The notes beneath the pieces were generated by a model. The model was not told the DNA's origin and did not search any database. It saw only the letters and a list, made by a program, of their open reading frames with translations. A stretch of DNA of 58,081 nt from Leucogyrophana mollusca (taxonomy: Eukaryota > Basidiomycota > Agaricomycetes > Boletales): assembly GCA_021014945.1 (NCBI GenBank), contig MU266510.1, positions 1-58,081 of the forward strand, read 5' to 3'. A program made the translations under genes and the position numbers. Each line of letters starts with the position of its first letter. Positions within the stretch are counted from its first letter, which is position 1. Of the stretch, positions 37,690-50,092 are shown piece after piece.

Positions 37690-38979
37690 ATGGCTTACAC
37701 CTACCGCAACGACCTTCTTGCTCCCTTCCTCGCCCTTCCCCAGGGTGACAAGGTCCAAGCCGAATGTTCGCTCCTTATCTCCTTATCTCGAGAGAAATAC
37801 TCACAGCCTTCTATTAGACGTTTGGATCGATGGCGATGGTGGTCTTCGCTCCAAGACTACCGTTAGTCACCCTGGTCGTAATTCTTTCATCCTTTTGCTC
37901 ACGTTCCCCTATAGACCGTGAGCAAAAAGGTCACCGACATCGGCCAGCTCCGCATTTGGGACTTTGACGGTTCATCAACCAACCAAGCCCCCGGCCATGA
38001 CTCAGACGTCTACCTCCGTCCTGCCGCCATATTTAAAGACCCCTTCCGTGGTGGTGACAACATCCTCGTTCTCGCCGAAACCTACAACAACGATGGCACT
38101 CCCAACCGAACCAACTACCGTCACCATGCGAAGAAGGTCATGGACCAAGCTAAGGACTCTATACCATGGTTCGGTCTTGAGCAGGAGTATACCCTCTTCG
38201 ACGCCGACGGCACTCCTTACGGATGGCCAAAGGGCGGCTTTCCCGGCCCCCAGGGTCCGTATTATTGTGGCGCCGGTAAGCTTCTTCCTCCCATCATTAA
38301 TTAACCCAGCCGTTGATTGCGCCTTCCGCAATAGGCACTGGCAAGGTATTTGCTCGTGACCTCATCGAGGCCCACTACCGTGCCTGCCTCTACGCTGGTG
38401 TGAACATCAGCGGCATTAACGCCGAGGTTATGCCGTCACAGTGGGAGTTCCAGGTTGGACCCTGCGAGGGCATCTCGATGGGCGACCATCTTTGGATGGC
38501 TCGCTACCTCCTCGTTCGCATTGCCGAGCAGTGGGCTGTCAAGGTTTCGTTCCACCCCAAGCCTCTCCAGGGTGACTGGAACGGTGCCGGTTGCCACACC
38601 AACTACAGCACGAAGGAGATGCGTGAGCCAGGAGGTATGAAGGCCATTGATGCAGCGATCGAGAAGCTGTCCAAGAGGCACGATGAGCACATTGCCGTCT
38701 ATGGCGAGGACAATGACCTGCGTCTCACGGGTCGCCACGAGACCGGACATATTGGAGCATTCAGCTCTGGTGTAGCCAATCGTGGTGCATCCATCCGTGT
38801 GCCAAGGCACGTTGCTGCTCAAGGGTACGGGTACTTGGAGGACCGTCGTCCCGCTTCCAACATTGGTACGCGATCTCTGGTAACTCTTGTTGTTTCAGGC
38901 TTGCTGATTAGCTGTTGTTTTATCAGATCCTTATCGTGTCACCAGCATCATCGTAGAGACCACCGTACTTGACGTTTAA
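37690..38979 (+). CDS. GLN1: Glutamine synthetase (type II)
   Basis: Makes glutamine from glutamate, ammonia and ATP in the cytosol, the entry point of nitrogen assimilation. The start at 37690 gives [20 protein letters not shown], spliced to [14 protein letters not shown] and then [60 protein letters not shown] and [16 protein letters not shown]. The large exon has [80 protein letters not shown] and [10 protein letters not shown] last small exon encodes [16 protein letters not shown]. Active-site Glu, His and Arg motifs of the type II enzyme are all visible. Introns are GT-AG. Confidence 0.96.
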
Positions 38980-39595
38980 ACTCTAGAGGACTCTTTACCT
39001 GTATTTTTTATTCACTCGCTATCTTGGTATCAGGAATCAAAAGGAAATTAGGCCAAGATCGACATGTTTGTCGCATACGCTTCCTCTCAAAAGTATCTTT
39101 GCAAAGGCTCCGGTTGATTAGGGGGATTCGGGAGAGACTCGTGATAACTTACACGCGCGTCGGAAGCTTGTTGGCATGTTTGCATTGACGTACCCAAAAG
39201 GAGGTTAAACTGGTCAATTTTGAATCGCGGGTATCAGAATCAACGTGCATCTCGACTGAGCGACATTGTCCTGGACACCCATGGTATCCCGCAAATTTTT
39301 AAACCCATTTTCGCACAAATGTACCCTTCTGCATCTGAGTGATAGCCGCACACTTTCCATTAGAACTTGACAGTAACTTGACGCGCAACATAGTTAGGTT
39401 TGACCTGGTATTTCCCCGCTTCGCCTTTGTTTGGAGTTGTTAGGATCGGAAGCCATTGCCTTCTCGTAGTCATTTTAGTACTGTCGCAACTGACACATGC
39501 ATCCGAGTCACAGGTGACAAAGATTCCCTAGTGGCTGTAAGTGCTCCTTAGTCCATCTTATCTATCATCGTAGTCGTCCAGTTTGAATCCTGGCC
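38980..39595. other. Intergenic region
   Basis: About 615 bases between two plus-strand genes. I see nothing coding or repetitive. Confidence 0.45.
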
Positions 39596-41103
39596 ATGGG
39601 GGACAAGAAGCTCGCCCTCCCCGCTTTCCTTAAAGTCTTGACCAGCAATGACGTTCCTGTCCCCAAAGCAATGGCGGTTGCCAGCAAGATGTTCGTCTCG
39701 TTGCGTTGAGACTCTCGGAAGGGAGCCAACAAGCCAGTTCTGACAGACCCTGCAGATACAAGGACTTCAATACCCCCACATCCCTTGCGCAACTCACAGA
39801 CGCGAAATTAAAGGTATGCGGTGTTGAAGACAAGGACGTCAGGAAGCTTGTCCTTGCTGCCGTCCGTAAGGCTGGATACGTATTGCAACCATCTCCTCAG
39901 AAGAAAGCGAACCAAGTGGATGAGAGTGGCGCAGTTGCCGGCCCCTCGCAGCCGAAACCCTCGAATACAGTACAAGCGATAGTAAGCCCAGTGGAACACT
40001 GTTGCAGACTGGTAGAGGATTGGATTCACCCCGATTCTATACGTAGACGACGCCGACCAAGAGGAAACGTAAACGGGATGATAGCCTTCTTCCTGATGGG
40101 CCCCCAGACGAGGCGGCATCATATGGTAGCTTAGAATTCAACGAAGTCATGGATGAAGAGGTAGGTGCCATTACTATATGCATCGGGTACGTCTATGAAC
40201 TTATCAATAAGATCCTGAAAACCAAATCCACGATCGTAAATCGCGCGCCATTGATGACCGCTTGGGCCACTGTTGTGGCGGAACGCCTGGGTTTTGAAAG
40301 GGAGGAAGCCCTCAGCATAGGTAAACATGCCTTTGTTGCCCTCTTGGTTTTGTTTATCAATCTTTGAAGCATCGGTATACACTGAGATGAATGCGATATC
40401 CAAAGGTGTTGCGTTGAATATATTCGACCAGGAAAGGAAGAAAGAATTAGAGCCCATGCCAGGAGGCGCGCAGCCTTATGTCGACTTAATGGGCAGACGG
40501 TGAGCCGATCCATAATTCAAATCAGATCTCAAGTTTTAAGTGTACTGATTTGTCTTTTGTAATTCCACTTAGAATGTGAGTACATTTCCCCGTGTCCGAT
40601 ACAGCCACGATCCAAGACCTCCCTTTCTACTCAGCCAGCTATATCAAACACAATCATCACAGTGGCGAGCTCTAGCGAACGGCTCGCCATCTCTGCCCGG
40701 CCCCGCCTTCTTGTATATTTCACGTGCATTCAGACAAACGACCGCTCACATCATAGGCGCATTGCGTCTCCTTGCTGGGAGCTACACTCCCCAAGAATTG
40801 AACACAAAGGGCTTTGCTCTTTATGCTGATTTTAGACCCGCGGTTGATGGATGGGGGGCGAGAGGGGAAGTCCGTTGTGACCGAATACTGTCGCTGAGAA
40901 CGAAAGGGAAGGGCAGGAGGGAAAGGTCGGATGCGGGGTCCACGAAGGACGTTGTCAAACTGGAGGAGTCTAGCCTCGTCGATGATGATATGCCCAGCCA
41001 AAGGCCACCTCAAGATATCACAGGTGAACCAGAGCAGAAGAAACAGCGGAATATCACTTTGGAAGAATATGAAGCAGCGTTGGATGGGGACTCTTACTTT
41101 TGA
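39596..41103 (+). CDS. Unknown helical protein
   Basis: I do not recognise a named family. The first exon reads MGDKKLALPAFLKVLTSNDV and PVPKAMAVASKI, spliced to YKDFNTPTSLAQLTDAKLKV and CGVEDKDVRKLVLAAVRKAG, a compact helical N-terminal domain that resembles DNA-binding helical bundles in composition. After a polar linker with a KRKR-type basic patch comes a second block: STIVNRAPLMTAWATVVAER, LGFEREEALSIA, SVYTEMNAISKGVALNIFDQ and GGAQPYVDLMGRR. A final exon has FLYISRAFRQTTAHIIGALR, LLAGSYTPQELNTKGFALYA and DFRPAVDGWGARGEVRCDRI. It ends with an acidic tail at 41103. The two folded regions and intact splicing argue for a real gene. A nuclear role is a guess. Confidence 0.75.
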
Positions 41104-41327
41104 TGATGCGGAAATTAGTTTTGCTGTTCTGTAACGCAGCCCACCTGAACGGTCCATGTCCTCTCTGAGCACGTCATCATACAATCTCAAAGAGTGATAG
41201 GATTCCATGTGTGATCTAACATCACCAAAAGTTCGGGATGTATGTCTAGGTTCACAATCTACGACGTCTCGAAGGTCTACCAGACAGACCCAAAATAACC
41301 AACAAGGAATAACGGTAGAGGATCGAC

Positions 41328-42925
41328 TCAGAGATTTTTGATGATTTCCGAGGTGAACTCCGAGGTGGTTGCGGACCCTGTGTGACGAGATAAGGTTCAG
41401 AGTGACAAAAGGATGGAGGAACGACTGACCGCCCATGTCTGCTGTCCGGACCTTGCCAGCGTTGATAACATCGAAAGTCGAACTAGCGATGCTGTTCGCA
41501 ATGGTGTCCAGACTGCAGACAAGACGGCATAAATGGCTGGCGCTTTTGTGAAGAGATGAATGGTGCGCACCCAAGGTGTCTGAGCATCATAGTCGCGCTC
41601 AAAATCATGGCGGCCGGGTTGGCACGATTTGTTCCCATGATATCCGAAGCGACGTGTCTGCATCCAGGCTCAAATAGAGCATATTCCTTGATGAATAAAA
41701 TTAATACAGGATTGCCGACGGTAACACGAGATAAACGTACACGTCCAACGTTGCAGCCAGGCACGATGCCAGGCCCGCCAACAAGGGCGGCGCCAATGTT
41801 CGAAATGATTGCCCCGTACAAGTTGGGCATCACCATCACATCGAACTGCTGAGGCTTCGCTACGAGCTGCATGGACCTGTATGCGAGGTATGTTGCGTTC
41901 TGGAAGGAAATATGTATGCAACTCACGTGTTGTCGATGATCATATCATTTGCCTCGATACCTGAGGATTTGTAATCTTCTGCGATGCGGCGGAAAGTGTT
42001 CAGGAAAAGACCGTCGCCGAGTTTCATAATATTGGCTTTGTGCACACACGTCACTTTCTGGAAGGCCAATTAGAGGTACAAAGATCGACATGGAACGAAG
42101 GACCTGCCTTGCGGTTGTTCTTGAGAGCAAAGTCAAAAGCGAAGCGCACAATTCGCTCGGCCTTGGCCCTCGTGGAAACTTTCAAACTTTCGACGACACC
42201 TGGATAGCTCTGGTGTTCTAAACCAGAGTACTCGCCTTCCGTATTTTCACGGATGATAGCAAAGTCTACGTTGGAGTGACGCGTAGGGAAACCAGGAAGG
42301 GACTTGCACATAACAACAGAGGCGTAGATGTCGAGCTGCTGCCGCATAGCGACGTTCCATGATATGTGACCCGATTGGGAAATAGGAGTAAAGAGGATGC
42401 CTAAGGTCCGATGATGAGTGCGGATGCATATCCAACGCATATTCAACTAGCCTTTGAGACCAACTCTGTTGCGTTTCAAGCTCTCCATGGCTTGCTTGAA
42501 GAGCTCCTCTCCGGCAGATGAAACACCAGACACGTTGTACTGCTCCCATTCGATGGGTGCATTGACGTGCTCAAAAATTTCTTTGACGGAATCTGTGATT
42601 TCTCCGCCAATACCGTCACCCGGTATGAGTGTGACCTACAAATAGATAAGGTCGGAAACGCGTCAACCAACACGGAAAAAACACGCACAGTATAAACACC
42701 GCCGTACTTCGTTGGAAGCTGCGTGATAACAAACTCAACTCGAGCGCGTTGAACTGGGAACCAACTGCACGTACCCGCTGCGTCACTCTTGGAAAACCAG
42801 CCGAGAGTGTAGTGGCGGTTCTCTGGCAAACAATTAAAACTGGTCTGACCAATGCCAACGGGGCGGTAACGTACCGACTGCTGAAGAGCGGGGCGAGTCG
42901 CCGCCGACAAAGCGTTGCGGAGCAT
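41328..42925 (-). CDS. IDH1: NAD-dependent isocitrate dehydrogenase subunit 1, mitochondrial
   Basis: Regulatory subunit of the TCA-cycle enzyme that converts isocitrate to 2-oxoglutarate. The start at 42925 gives [17 protein letters not shown], spliced to [16 protein letters not shown], together a matrix-targeting presequence rich in Arg, Ser and Thr. The mature protein begins [20 protein letters not shown]. Later exons have [120 protein letters not shown] and [20 protein letters not shown]. The last exon encodes [15 protein letters not shown]. The substrate-site sequence lacks the S-x-N-x-R pattern of IDH2, as in other IDH1 subunits. It is convergent with the unknown gene to its left. Confidence 0.93.
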
Positions 42926-43185
42926 CTCAGAGGATTTTTGGAAGAAAGAAAAAAGGATGAGAGGAAAGAAACGGAACAGACGCACAAGATGCAGATTACA
43001 CGGGTATTCGACCACGTGTGAGCCGGATCACTGCCTGCCGCTCGTGGGACAGACTTTTGGCGTTGCTTGTGATTTCAGTTCGGTCTTGTTCAGTCCACGA
43101 TTCTCTCCACCGACAGAAAATAAGCCACGGTTTCAGAGCTCTCAGCTCTACCCGCCAGGCGCATTCTTTTCCTGATACCCTAATT
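42926..43185. promoter_or_regulatory. Divergent IDH1/hydrolase promoter
   Basis: Gap of 260 bases between divergent start codons. No specific site was resolved. Confidence 0.4.
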
Positions 43186-45233
43186 ATGGCAGTAGAGCAA
43201 TCCCCCGAGACGATTACAGATATTTCAAACATTCCATACCCTGAGCGACGACGTACTGTTTCTTTTTACGTCGTTCTTTTCTTTCTCGTTGGTCCTCTCT
43301 GGTCTGTTATACCGTTAAGTTGGTTATTCGTGACATATACCCTACATGCTGGTTTGCTCTGGGGTTACACATGGCGGGGAAGAGTTGTCTTTGTCGCGGC
43401 TTTGTGCGAGGTCAGTCCGAGCCTATCACCTGGAGGGAAAGTACGACTTACAAGTGTCCGTGTTATGTCTTCATAGGTTTTCTTTAGCGTCCACCACTAT
43501 CGTCTTGTTAGACACATCTCTGGTCCTTCCCCAATTGGTCCAGGAAACCTTGCTGAGGTTCAGGCTGCTTTCACTCGCGTACTCAAGAGTGGCCTTGCAA
43601 GCCTGCCTGAAGACGGATTCGATGAAGAATCTTTGGATGCAGACCGCCCAGGAAGTCCTGCAGAAAGTATAGTAACTCTTCAACCTAGTGATCCCCGCGC
43701 CATTGACTTCCGAAATTGCATGAGAACGTGGTATGTGATCTGTATAGTCGATACCCAGGGTTTGCACTCAGATGTCGATCCAAGGTTCCGAAAGGCGCCG
43801 TGGTCATCTATCCGAGCTCAAGAAGTATATGCTTGGCTTTACTGGGACATATACAACGCCGCGCTCCCACCGTTAGAATCCCTACCTCGCTCTCATCGCG
43901 TCGCCCTAGACGAAGCTCTTGATCTTCTGCAAAAACGCTCGGGGAGCGTTATTTCCCCGGGATCTAATGCTGACGTATCCCCCATTCGCCTAACACTAGA
44001 CAACGTGAATGTCCACTGGAGGCCGTTCTTCTGGTACGTATTCGTCGCCAGCAGTAACTGGGCACTTAAGAAATGGCTTGTACATTCGTGGGGTGCACGT
44101 TTCGGTTCCTACAATGGCCTCGAGTAAGTCGTCTAATCCCAGAAACTAGATATAACACACTCAGTCTTGTCTCCAAGGTATTGCGTCCGCATACCGAAGG
44201 AATGGAATGCAGCATCTGGTCCTCGTCCAGTTCTGTTCTTGCACGGCTTGGGTCTTGGGCTAACTCAGTACAAAATATTCCTGACTCACCTCCTACACGC
44301 GCTTCCTGATCGTCCGGTGCTTGTCCCGCTGCAACCACATATCAGCCAGGAATTTTTTCATCCACGGTTTTTGAAGCCCATGAATAGACACGAGACTACC
44401 TCTTGCCTCGTTGGGCTTATGAGGCAATTGGGTTGGGTCCCTGAGAAGGACAACTACAGCACAGATGCTGAGTCTGAAGTTGAAGAAGGGTCCTCCCAGA
44501 AACCCTCGGCCATGACTGGTGTAGTCGTGCTCAGCCATTCGAAGCAAGTAACGTCCATACCGAGGAACGTCAGATACTAACGTGTTGTTTTCTGTATCAG
44601 TGGCTCGTACGTTCATGCGTGGCTACTGAAGGCTCACCCTGAGATGGCAGTGCGTTCATGCTTCGTGGACCCTGTCACGTTCTGTTCTTGGGAAGGCGGT
44701 GAGTTGATATAGTTTGGGGTGGTAGGGCCTAATTCGAAGAAACCCTGTAGATGTCTGCTATAATTTCCTGTATAGTCGGTGCGCGACGGTGGGTGATCCT
44801 GCGCAGCCCCCGATTTCTCCGCTGACATATTTTTAGGGACTGGAGCTCTTAATGCGTTATTTTGTGGGCACGGAACTTGGTGTTGCCAATACCATCCAGC
44901 GACATTTCGATTGGCCATCTAATTCTTTGTGGTACGAGGAGATCCCCAACGCTCGTGACCCCGAGAAGACCATGTACGTGCTGGGTGGGAACGACGCGAT
45001 CGTCAAAGCAGAGGTAGGTACTTCCTGATCGCGGAGGGGCTGTGATCACTGCGGATGGGGACCAGTGCCACGTTCTACTCGTCACTGACTGATACTCGCA
45101 GCGCGTCAAACGCTATCTATCCTCTCACGGCGTGCGCAAGGGGTTGTACTTTGATCCAGATGGAAGTCATGGCCAGGCGCTTATCACTGGGGGACCAACA
45201 CACGGCGCCATCTTGCGATGGTTAAACTTGTGA
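43186..45233 (+). CDS. Membrane alpha/beta hydrolase
   Basis: The start at 43186 gives MAVEQSPETITDISN, followed by two membrane segments (VSFYVVLFFLVGPLWSVIPL and WLFVTYTLHAGLLWGYTW). A cytosolic or lumenal region of about 170 residues includes AWLYWDIYNAALPPLESLPR. The hydrolase domain has RPVLFLHGLGLGLTQYKIF (oxyanion HG), VVVLSHSNGS with the nucleophile Ser in S-H-S-N-G, EKTMYVLGGNDAIV (acid Asp) and DPDGSHGQALITGG (catalytic His). The triad is therefore complete. The likely substrate class is a lipid ester, but the sequence does not show it. Similar membrane hydrolases are found across fungi without assigned function. The gene has several short introns and ends ILRWLNL. Confidence 0.8.
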
Positions 45234-45744
45234 CTGCTGCATTTCTAGCATCGGCACTATTAATGGCCTGTACAATCCCTAAGTGACAGCGGCCCACCGG
45301 TCCTACATATAGCACTGCAGTGATAATACAGATGTACCGAGGTATCCGAGCTTCAAGCTTCAAGAGTCAAGATGTAAGTAACAGGGGTGACCGAATTTTC
45401 AACTTGGCACGGGGACATATCAAGATCGCAGTATAGACGGATCTGGCCCTTCATGACAGTAAAATTAGGTCATACAGCGCATGTTCTCCATCCTCATGTC
45501 AGATCTTCTGGCACTGAGGAACGTTCTGTGGACTTGCTTGGACTTGCTTGGATCAGCATCGATAACAGAGAAGTCAACTAGTGACGGCGATAGATCTCGT
45601 TGGAGTTGTGCACTTGTAGTTCCTAGCTAAGTACTTTAGGAATTGCAGCAATTATCCAAACTCGAGAGCAAACAAAGTGGCAAAGATCTTCTTTCTTTCT
45701 AACTTCCATCTCGCTCATTCCGCCTTATTTTCGACTCGTCTGAT
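45234..45744. other. Argonaute upstream region
   Basis: About 510 bases between the hydrolase stop and the Argonaute start. Nothing coding was seen. An 11-base tandem repeat (GGACTTGCTTG twice) lies near 45531-45552. Confidence 0.45.
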
Positions 45745-48700
45745 ATGCCTCCCCGTGCTGCACCCGCGCCTTCTGGTGGTGGCCCTCGAGGGCGAGGAGG
45801 GCCTGCTGGGCGAGGAGGCCCTCCTGGTCGTGGTGGCCCTCCAGCTCGCGGTGGTCCTCCAGCTCGCGGTGGCGCTCCTGCAGTAGGCGGTGGGCCAGTC
45901 ACTCCTGGTGGCGCTCTTCCTGGGAGTCATGTTCAAGCTGTTGGCGTGAAACGACCAGGTTATGGAGGCCAAGGAAGGCCCATTAACGTCTTCTCCAACT
46001 TTTTCAATATAAGTCTGCCAGAAGCCATAATTCATCACTATGACGGTACGTTCTATGGTGTATGGGGGACATAAGATCGTACTAATCCCCCTCCGGAATT
46101 GCATTTTTCGGGTATCTGTAGTTGGTAAGTCATTCTCTTTCGTGTGCAGATCGTTATGTTGATGCGAAATCGCGCGAATTTTCTTGTTTGAAGTGATATC
46201 TCCCTCTGAGAAGGCCCTCCCCGCCAGATTGAACATGGACCTGATCCAGCATCTACAGACTGTGGACGCCGTGGATGTCTTCACCCCTCGTGCCGTGTAC
46301 GATGGTAGGAAGAACATGTTCGCTGCCAGGGAACTCCCCTTTGGTCCCGAAGGCAGCCAAGAAGTGTGTGATTCATGAATGTCGTATCTTCAATGTCTTA
46401 TCCGACGTCCTAGTTCAGTGTCTGTTTGTCAGATGACGCCAATCGACGAAGTCCTGGTGAGAACACTACGGGGCGTGGACCAAAGATCTACAAAATCAGA
46501 TTAACAAAAGTCGCTGTGATAAACCCTGAGTAAGTCGTGGCACATTTGGTTATGTTTCTTTCTGACCATGTTGTTCCAGAGTGCTGCAGCGTTTTATCCT
46601 AGGACAGCAGTCTCACGACAACAATGTGTTGACGGCGCTGACGGTATGCACCTTTTGGAAACCGATTTCATATCTTTGTGCTGATCGTCTCTTTCAGGCC
46701 CTGAATGTCGTCGTCCGCATGGAACCCACCATGAAGTACCCCTTCAATGTCCGCTCCTTCTTCACTGATAGAGAAACTAAAGACATTGGTGGGGGCCTTG
46801 TCTTGTGGCGAGGATATTTCCAGTCGGTCAGGCCCGCAATCGGACGTATTCTCATCAACGTGGATATTTCCACGGGAACGATGTACAAGCCTGGTCGTTT
46901 ACTGGATCTATGCCTCGAGTTCTTGGGGAAACCAGGGCAGTACAACATCCTCAGCCCAAGGAGCGGCATGCCCGATCGAGAGCGAATTCGACTTCAGCGA
47001 TTCATATCCGGCATTCGTGTCCTAACCACATATGCTGGAGACCATGGCCGCAAAACACCTCGTGTTGTGAAGAAACTCAGTGCCACGGGGTCGTCCGATC
47101 TAACGTTTAGCCTCCGGGATGGCACTTCCTTAACAGTGGCCCAATATTTCCAGACTCTTCTTAACCGACCCCTGCAGTACCCCAATAATATTTGCGTTGA
47201 GGTGCGTTGCCTCCATTTCTGTGTCCCAACGTTGCTCGAACCATTCCGCCAAGGTCGGCACTGGGGCTCTCATCCCTCTCGAGCTCTGCGTTGTCCCTCC
47301 TGGACAGATCATGAGGAAACAGGTTCCACCTGAAAAGACGAAGGATGTGCTTGACTTTGCAACGAAGAAGCCTCAGGACCGCCTTGCCAGCATCACTGCT
47401 GGACTCTCGGTGCGTCACTAGCTCCCCCTATGCAATATTCGTGGCTATCTCATCGTGAGCATCAGGTTCTTGCTTATGGGCAATCCGAGTACGTCCGCCA
47501 GTTCGGCATGACGGTGGAAGACACTGCAGGTCCCTTGAAGATCTCGGCGCGAGTTCTCAAGCCACCCAACCTCAAGTACGGGCCGAACAGTCGTCAGCCG
47601 ACCATCGTAGGGCTGCTCTCCTTCATCATCACACTGCTTACCAGCTTATTCACGATAGACACCTGCTCACGGCGCATGGAACATGTGCGCCAATCATCTT
47701 TCTTTCGTCACTGGGTATCTAACTGCGCCGTCAGGGTTGACAAGCGGTTCTGGCGTCCAGCTACCATCGACCGATGGATCGTAGTCGTTTACGAGCGACA
47801 ACAGCGATTCAATCAACAAGCCGCCCAAGACATGATCCAAGGGCTCCTCACGAGCTGTCAAGATGTCGGTGAGTCATGATATCATTCACTTCTTTGACTA
47901 TATGGGCTTAAGGATGGTCATCAAGGCATGAGGATGAATGACACCAACCCAATTGTCTCGTGGCAAAACGGCCAAGGACGCATTGCCGACGTAAGTTCGA
48001 AAATCTTCGATACCGAGCGTAATGTTGATGTGCATTCTGTGTTGCAGCAACTGCGTGCGGCGGGCAACGACTGTTTCCAGAAAACAAAGCAGCGCCCACA
48101 ACTCATTGTCGTGGTCCTTCCCGATGGCGGCAACGACATCTACACAGCCGTGAAACAGTTCGTACAACAGTACTCTCTACGATAACCACCTAACCTGTTT
48201 CCTACAGCTTCGGCGATGTGACGGTAAGGCCCATGGTAAACTCCCCTTCCTTGATTGTAGCCTTGACCCCCGGATATCTAGGTCGGAGTAGCTACGCAGT
48301 GCCTCAAAAGCTCCAAATGCTTCCGCGCGAAGGCACAGTACTATGCAAATGTCTGCCTCAAGTACGTTTACGAACTAGGAACGGTACTACCACTCACAAT
48401 TTGCCCAGGATGAATGTGAAACTTGGTGGCATTAACACCATCCCTGACCCGCAGTCTGTGACTGCTCTGACCGACCCACGCAACCCGACCATTGTCATGG
48501 GTGAGTCACCCGTCTACCTTTGTTTTCGTTGGTGTAATTAATTGGGCGTGGTCAGGCGCCGATGTTATACACCCAGCGCCCGGTTCGGACGGCAGGCCCT
48601 CGTTCACTGCCCTCGTGGGTAACGTCGACTCAGACACTGCCAAGTACGTCGCGACAAGCCGCGTTCAGGCATCTCGGGTGGAAATCATCGAAGACTTGCA

Positions 48701-49706
48701 AGAAATGGCGAAAGTAAGCTGCGGGGTGTCCTCGTGATTTCCTTGATGCTCACATTCGTTTACGACGAAAGCACATCCTCGTGATGTACATGAGGTATCG
48801 CCAAAACGCAGAGAAGAAGACCGGCAATGTTGCCCCAACGCGCTTGCTTTTCTACCGAGGTTCGTCATCCGCGTCTCATGACGTGCTTGAATAGCTGATG
48901 TGATGGCTAGACGGTGTCTCCGAGGGACAATTCAAGCAGGTCTTGGATATTGGTGAGTTTTTCATTCATCATTCATAAATCAACTCGGTGACTAATTTTC
49001 GCCGTGCGCTTGTCAGAACTTCTTGCTTTGAAAAGTATGTTCCGCTCTGCGATTTCTTGCACTCAGTCTGGCTTACCGATCCTTCAGACGCCTGCAAGGA
49101 GCTGAAAATCAACCCTTCGATCACAATTATCGTGGTGGCCAAACGCCATCACGTACGTTTCTTCCCATCGAATCCAGGTGATGCCGATCGTAGCGGAAAT
49201 TGCCCCGCTGGGACGGTCGTCGACCAAGTAGTCGCGCATCCTACCGAGTTCGACTTTTATCTCCAGAGCCACGGAGGCCTGCTCGGCACCAGTCGTCCGG
49301 CGCACTATAACGTGCTTTACGATGAAAACAACTTCGGGTGAGTGTGCAATGGCTATGGAGTTGCAGAAACCTGACACCATGTGTTCCTCGCAGGGCTGAC
49401 GGACTACAGTCGCTCTCATTCGCGTTGTGTCATGTCTATGCACGTTCCACGCGGTCGGTTTCCATCCCCGCACCTGTGTATTGTGAGTTTTTTTCGTCCC
49501 TCCATGTTCGCGGTCTCATTGTGTCTTCAGATGCCGATATCGTCTGCTCTCGCGCGAAGAACCACTACGACCCCCAGGGCACCGTTGACTTCTCCGATTC
49601 GGCCACTCAAGTGGACTCGGCGCAAGTGGAGGGCGTATTGGAGGCTTTCAAGCGCGGCTTCAAGCCGTTGCACGCCAACATGGCGTCTTTGATGTACTTC
49701 TCGTAA
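45745..49706 (+). CDS. Argonaute (QDE-2/AGO family)
   Basis: Small-RNA-guided effector of gene silencing. The start at 45745 opens an RGG/PPARGG-rich tail of about 60 residues, then the N domain ([20 protein letters not shown]). The linker follows, then PAZ ([19 protein letters not shown] and on to [33 protein letters not shown]) and MID ([40 protein letters not shown]). PIWI has [19 protein letters not shown] (Asp), [12 protein letters not shown] (Glu), [14 protein letters not shown] (Asp) and [15 protein letters not shown] (His), so the slicer tetrad is complete. The C-terminus is the usual MASLMYFS. More than a dozen introns of 50-60 bases interrupt it. Apparent stops near 47640-47740 disappear on splicing (TPAHGAWN-M to VDKRFWRP). 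It appears intact. Confidence 0.93.
45775..45905 (+). repeat. Tandem RGG/PPARGG-coding repeat
   Basis: Degenerate 18-24 base units of the CCTCCAGCTCGCGGTGGT type, two of them nearly identical side by side, encode Gly/Pro/Arg runs at the Argonaute N-terminus. RGG tails are arginine-methylation sites in other Argonautes. Confidence 0.7.
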
Positions 49707-50092
49707 GGTGTGGCTCGTCTTCTGTTTCCCCCGCGTGGCGATGTCTTTGTAACTGTTCTCTATTGCTCTGTACTTCAACCGTTGCCTTACTTTGCTATTG
49801 CTGTGTGTCCGATACCCACCAGACTCCATGCTAACGTTCTGCTTTGCAATGCTCTTTTTGTACTACCAAATCGAATTATGTATGGGGTGCTTTTGCGGAT
49901 TATTGGGATTGTTGGTCACCAGATGTCGTTGACCATTGCTTGCTCATGACACCACCCCGTTCACTTGTTAAACGCTCGTAGATCATTTTGCTTGTTAACT
50001 GTCTGCGAACTGCTTCGGCGACGAGTGCGGTTGCCTGTAATATACAAATGTGCCCAAGATGGTGACGGAGCGTTCGCTGAAGCAGTATGTGC
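49707..50092. other. Convergent intergenic region
   Basis: This stretch lies between the Argonaute and TspO stop codons. Nothing else was recognised. Confidence 0.45.

Noticed and set aside
47600..47760. Apparent frame breaks in the MID region of Argonaute
   Set aside because: Two short GT-AG introns restore a continuous reading frame (TPAHGAWNM to VDKRFWRP), so the gene is not called broken.
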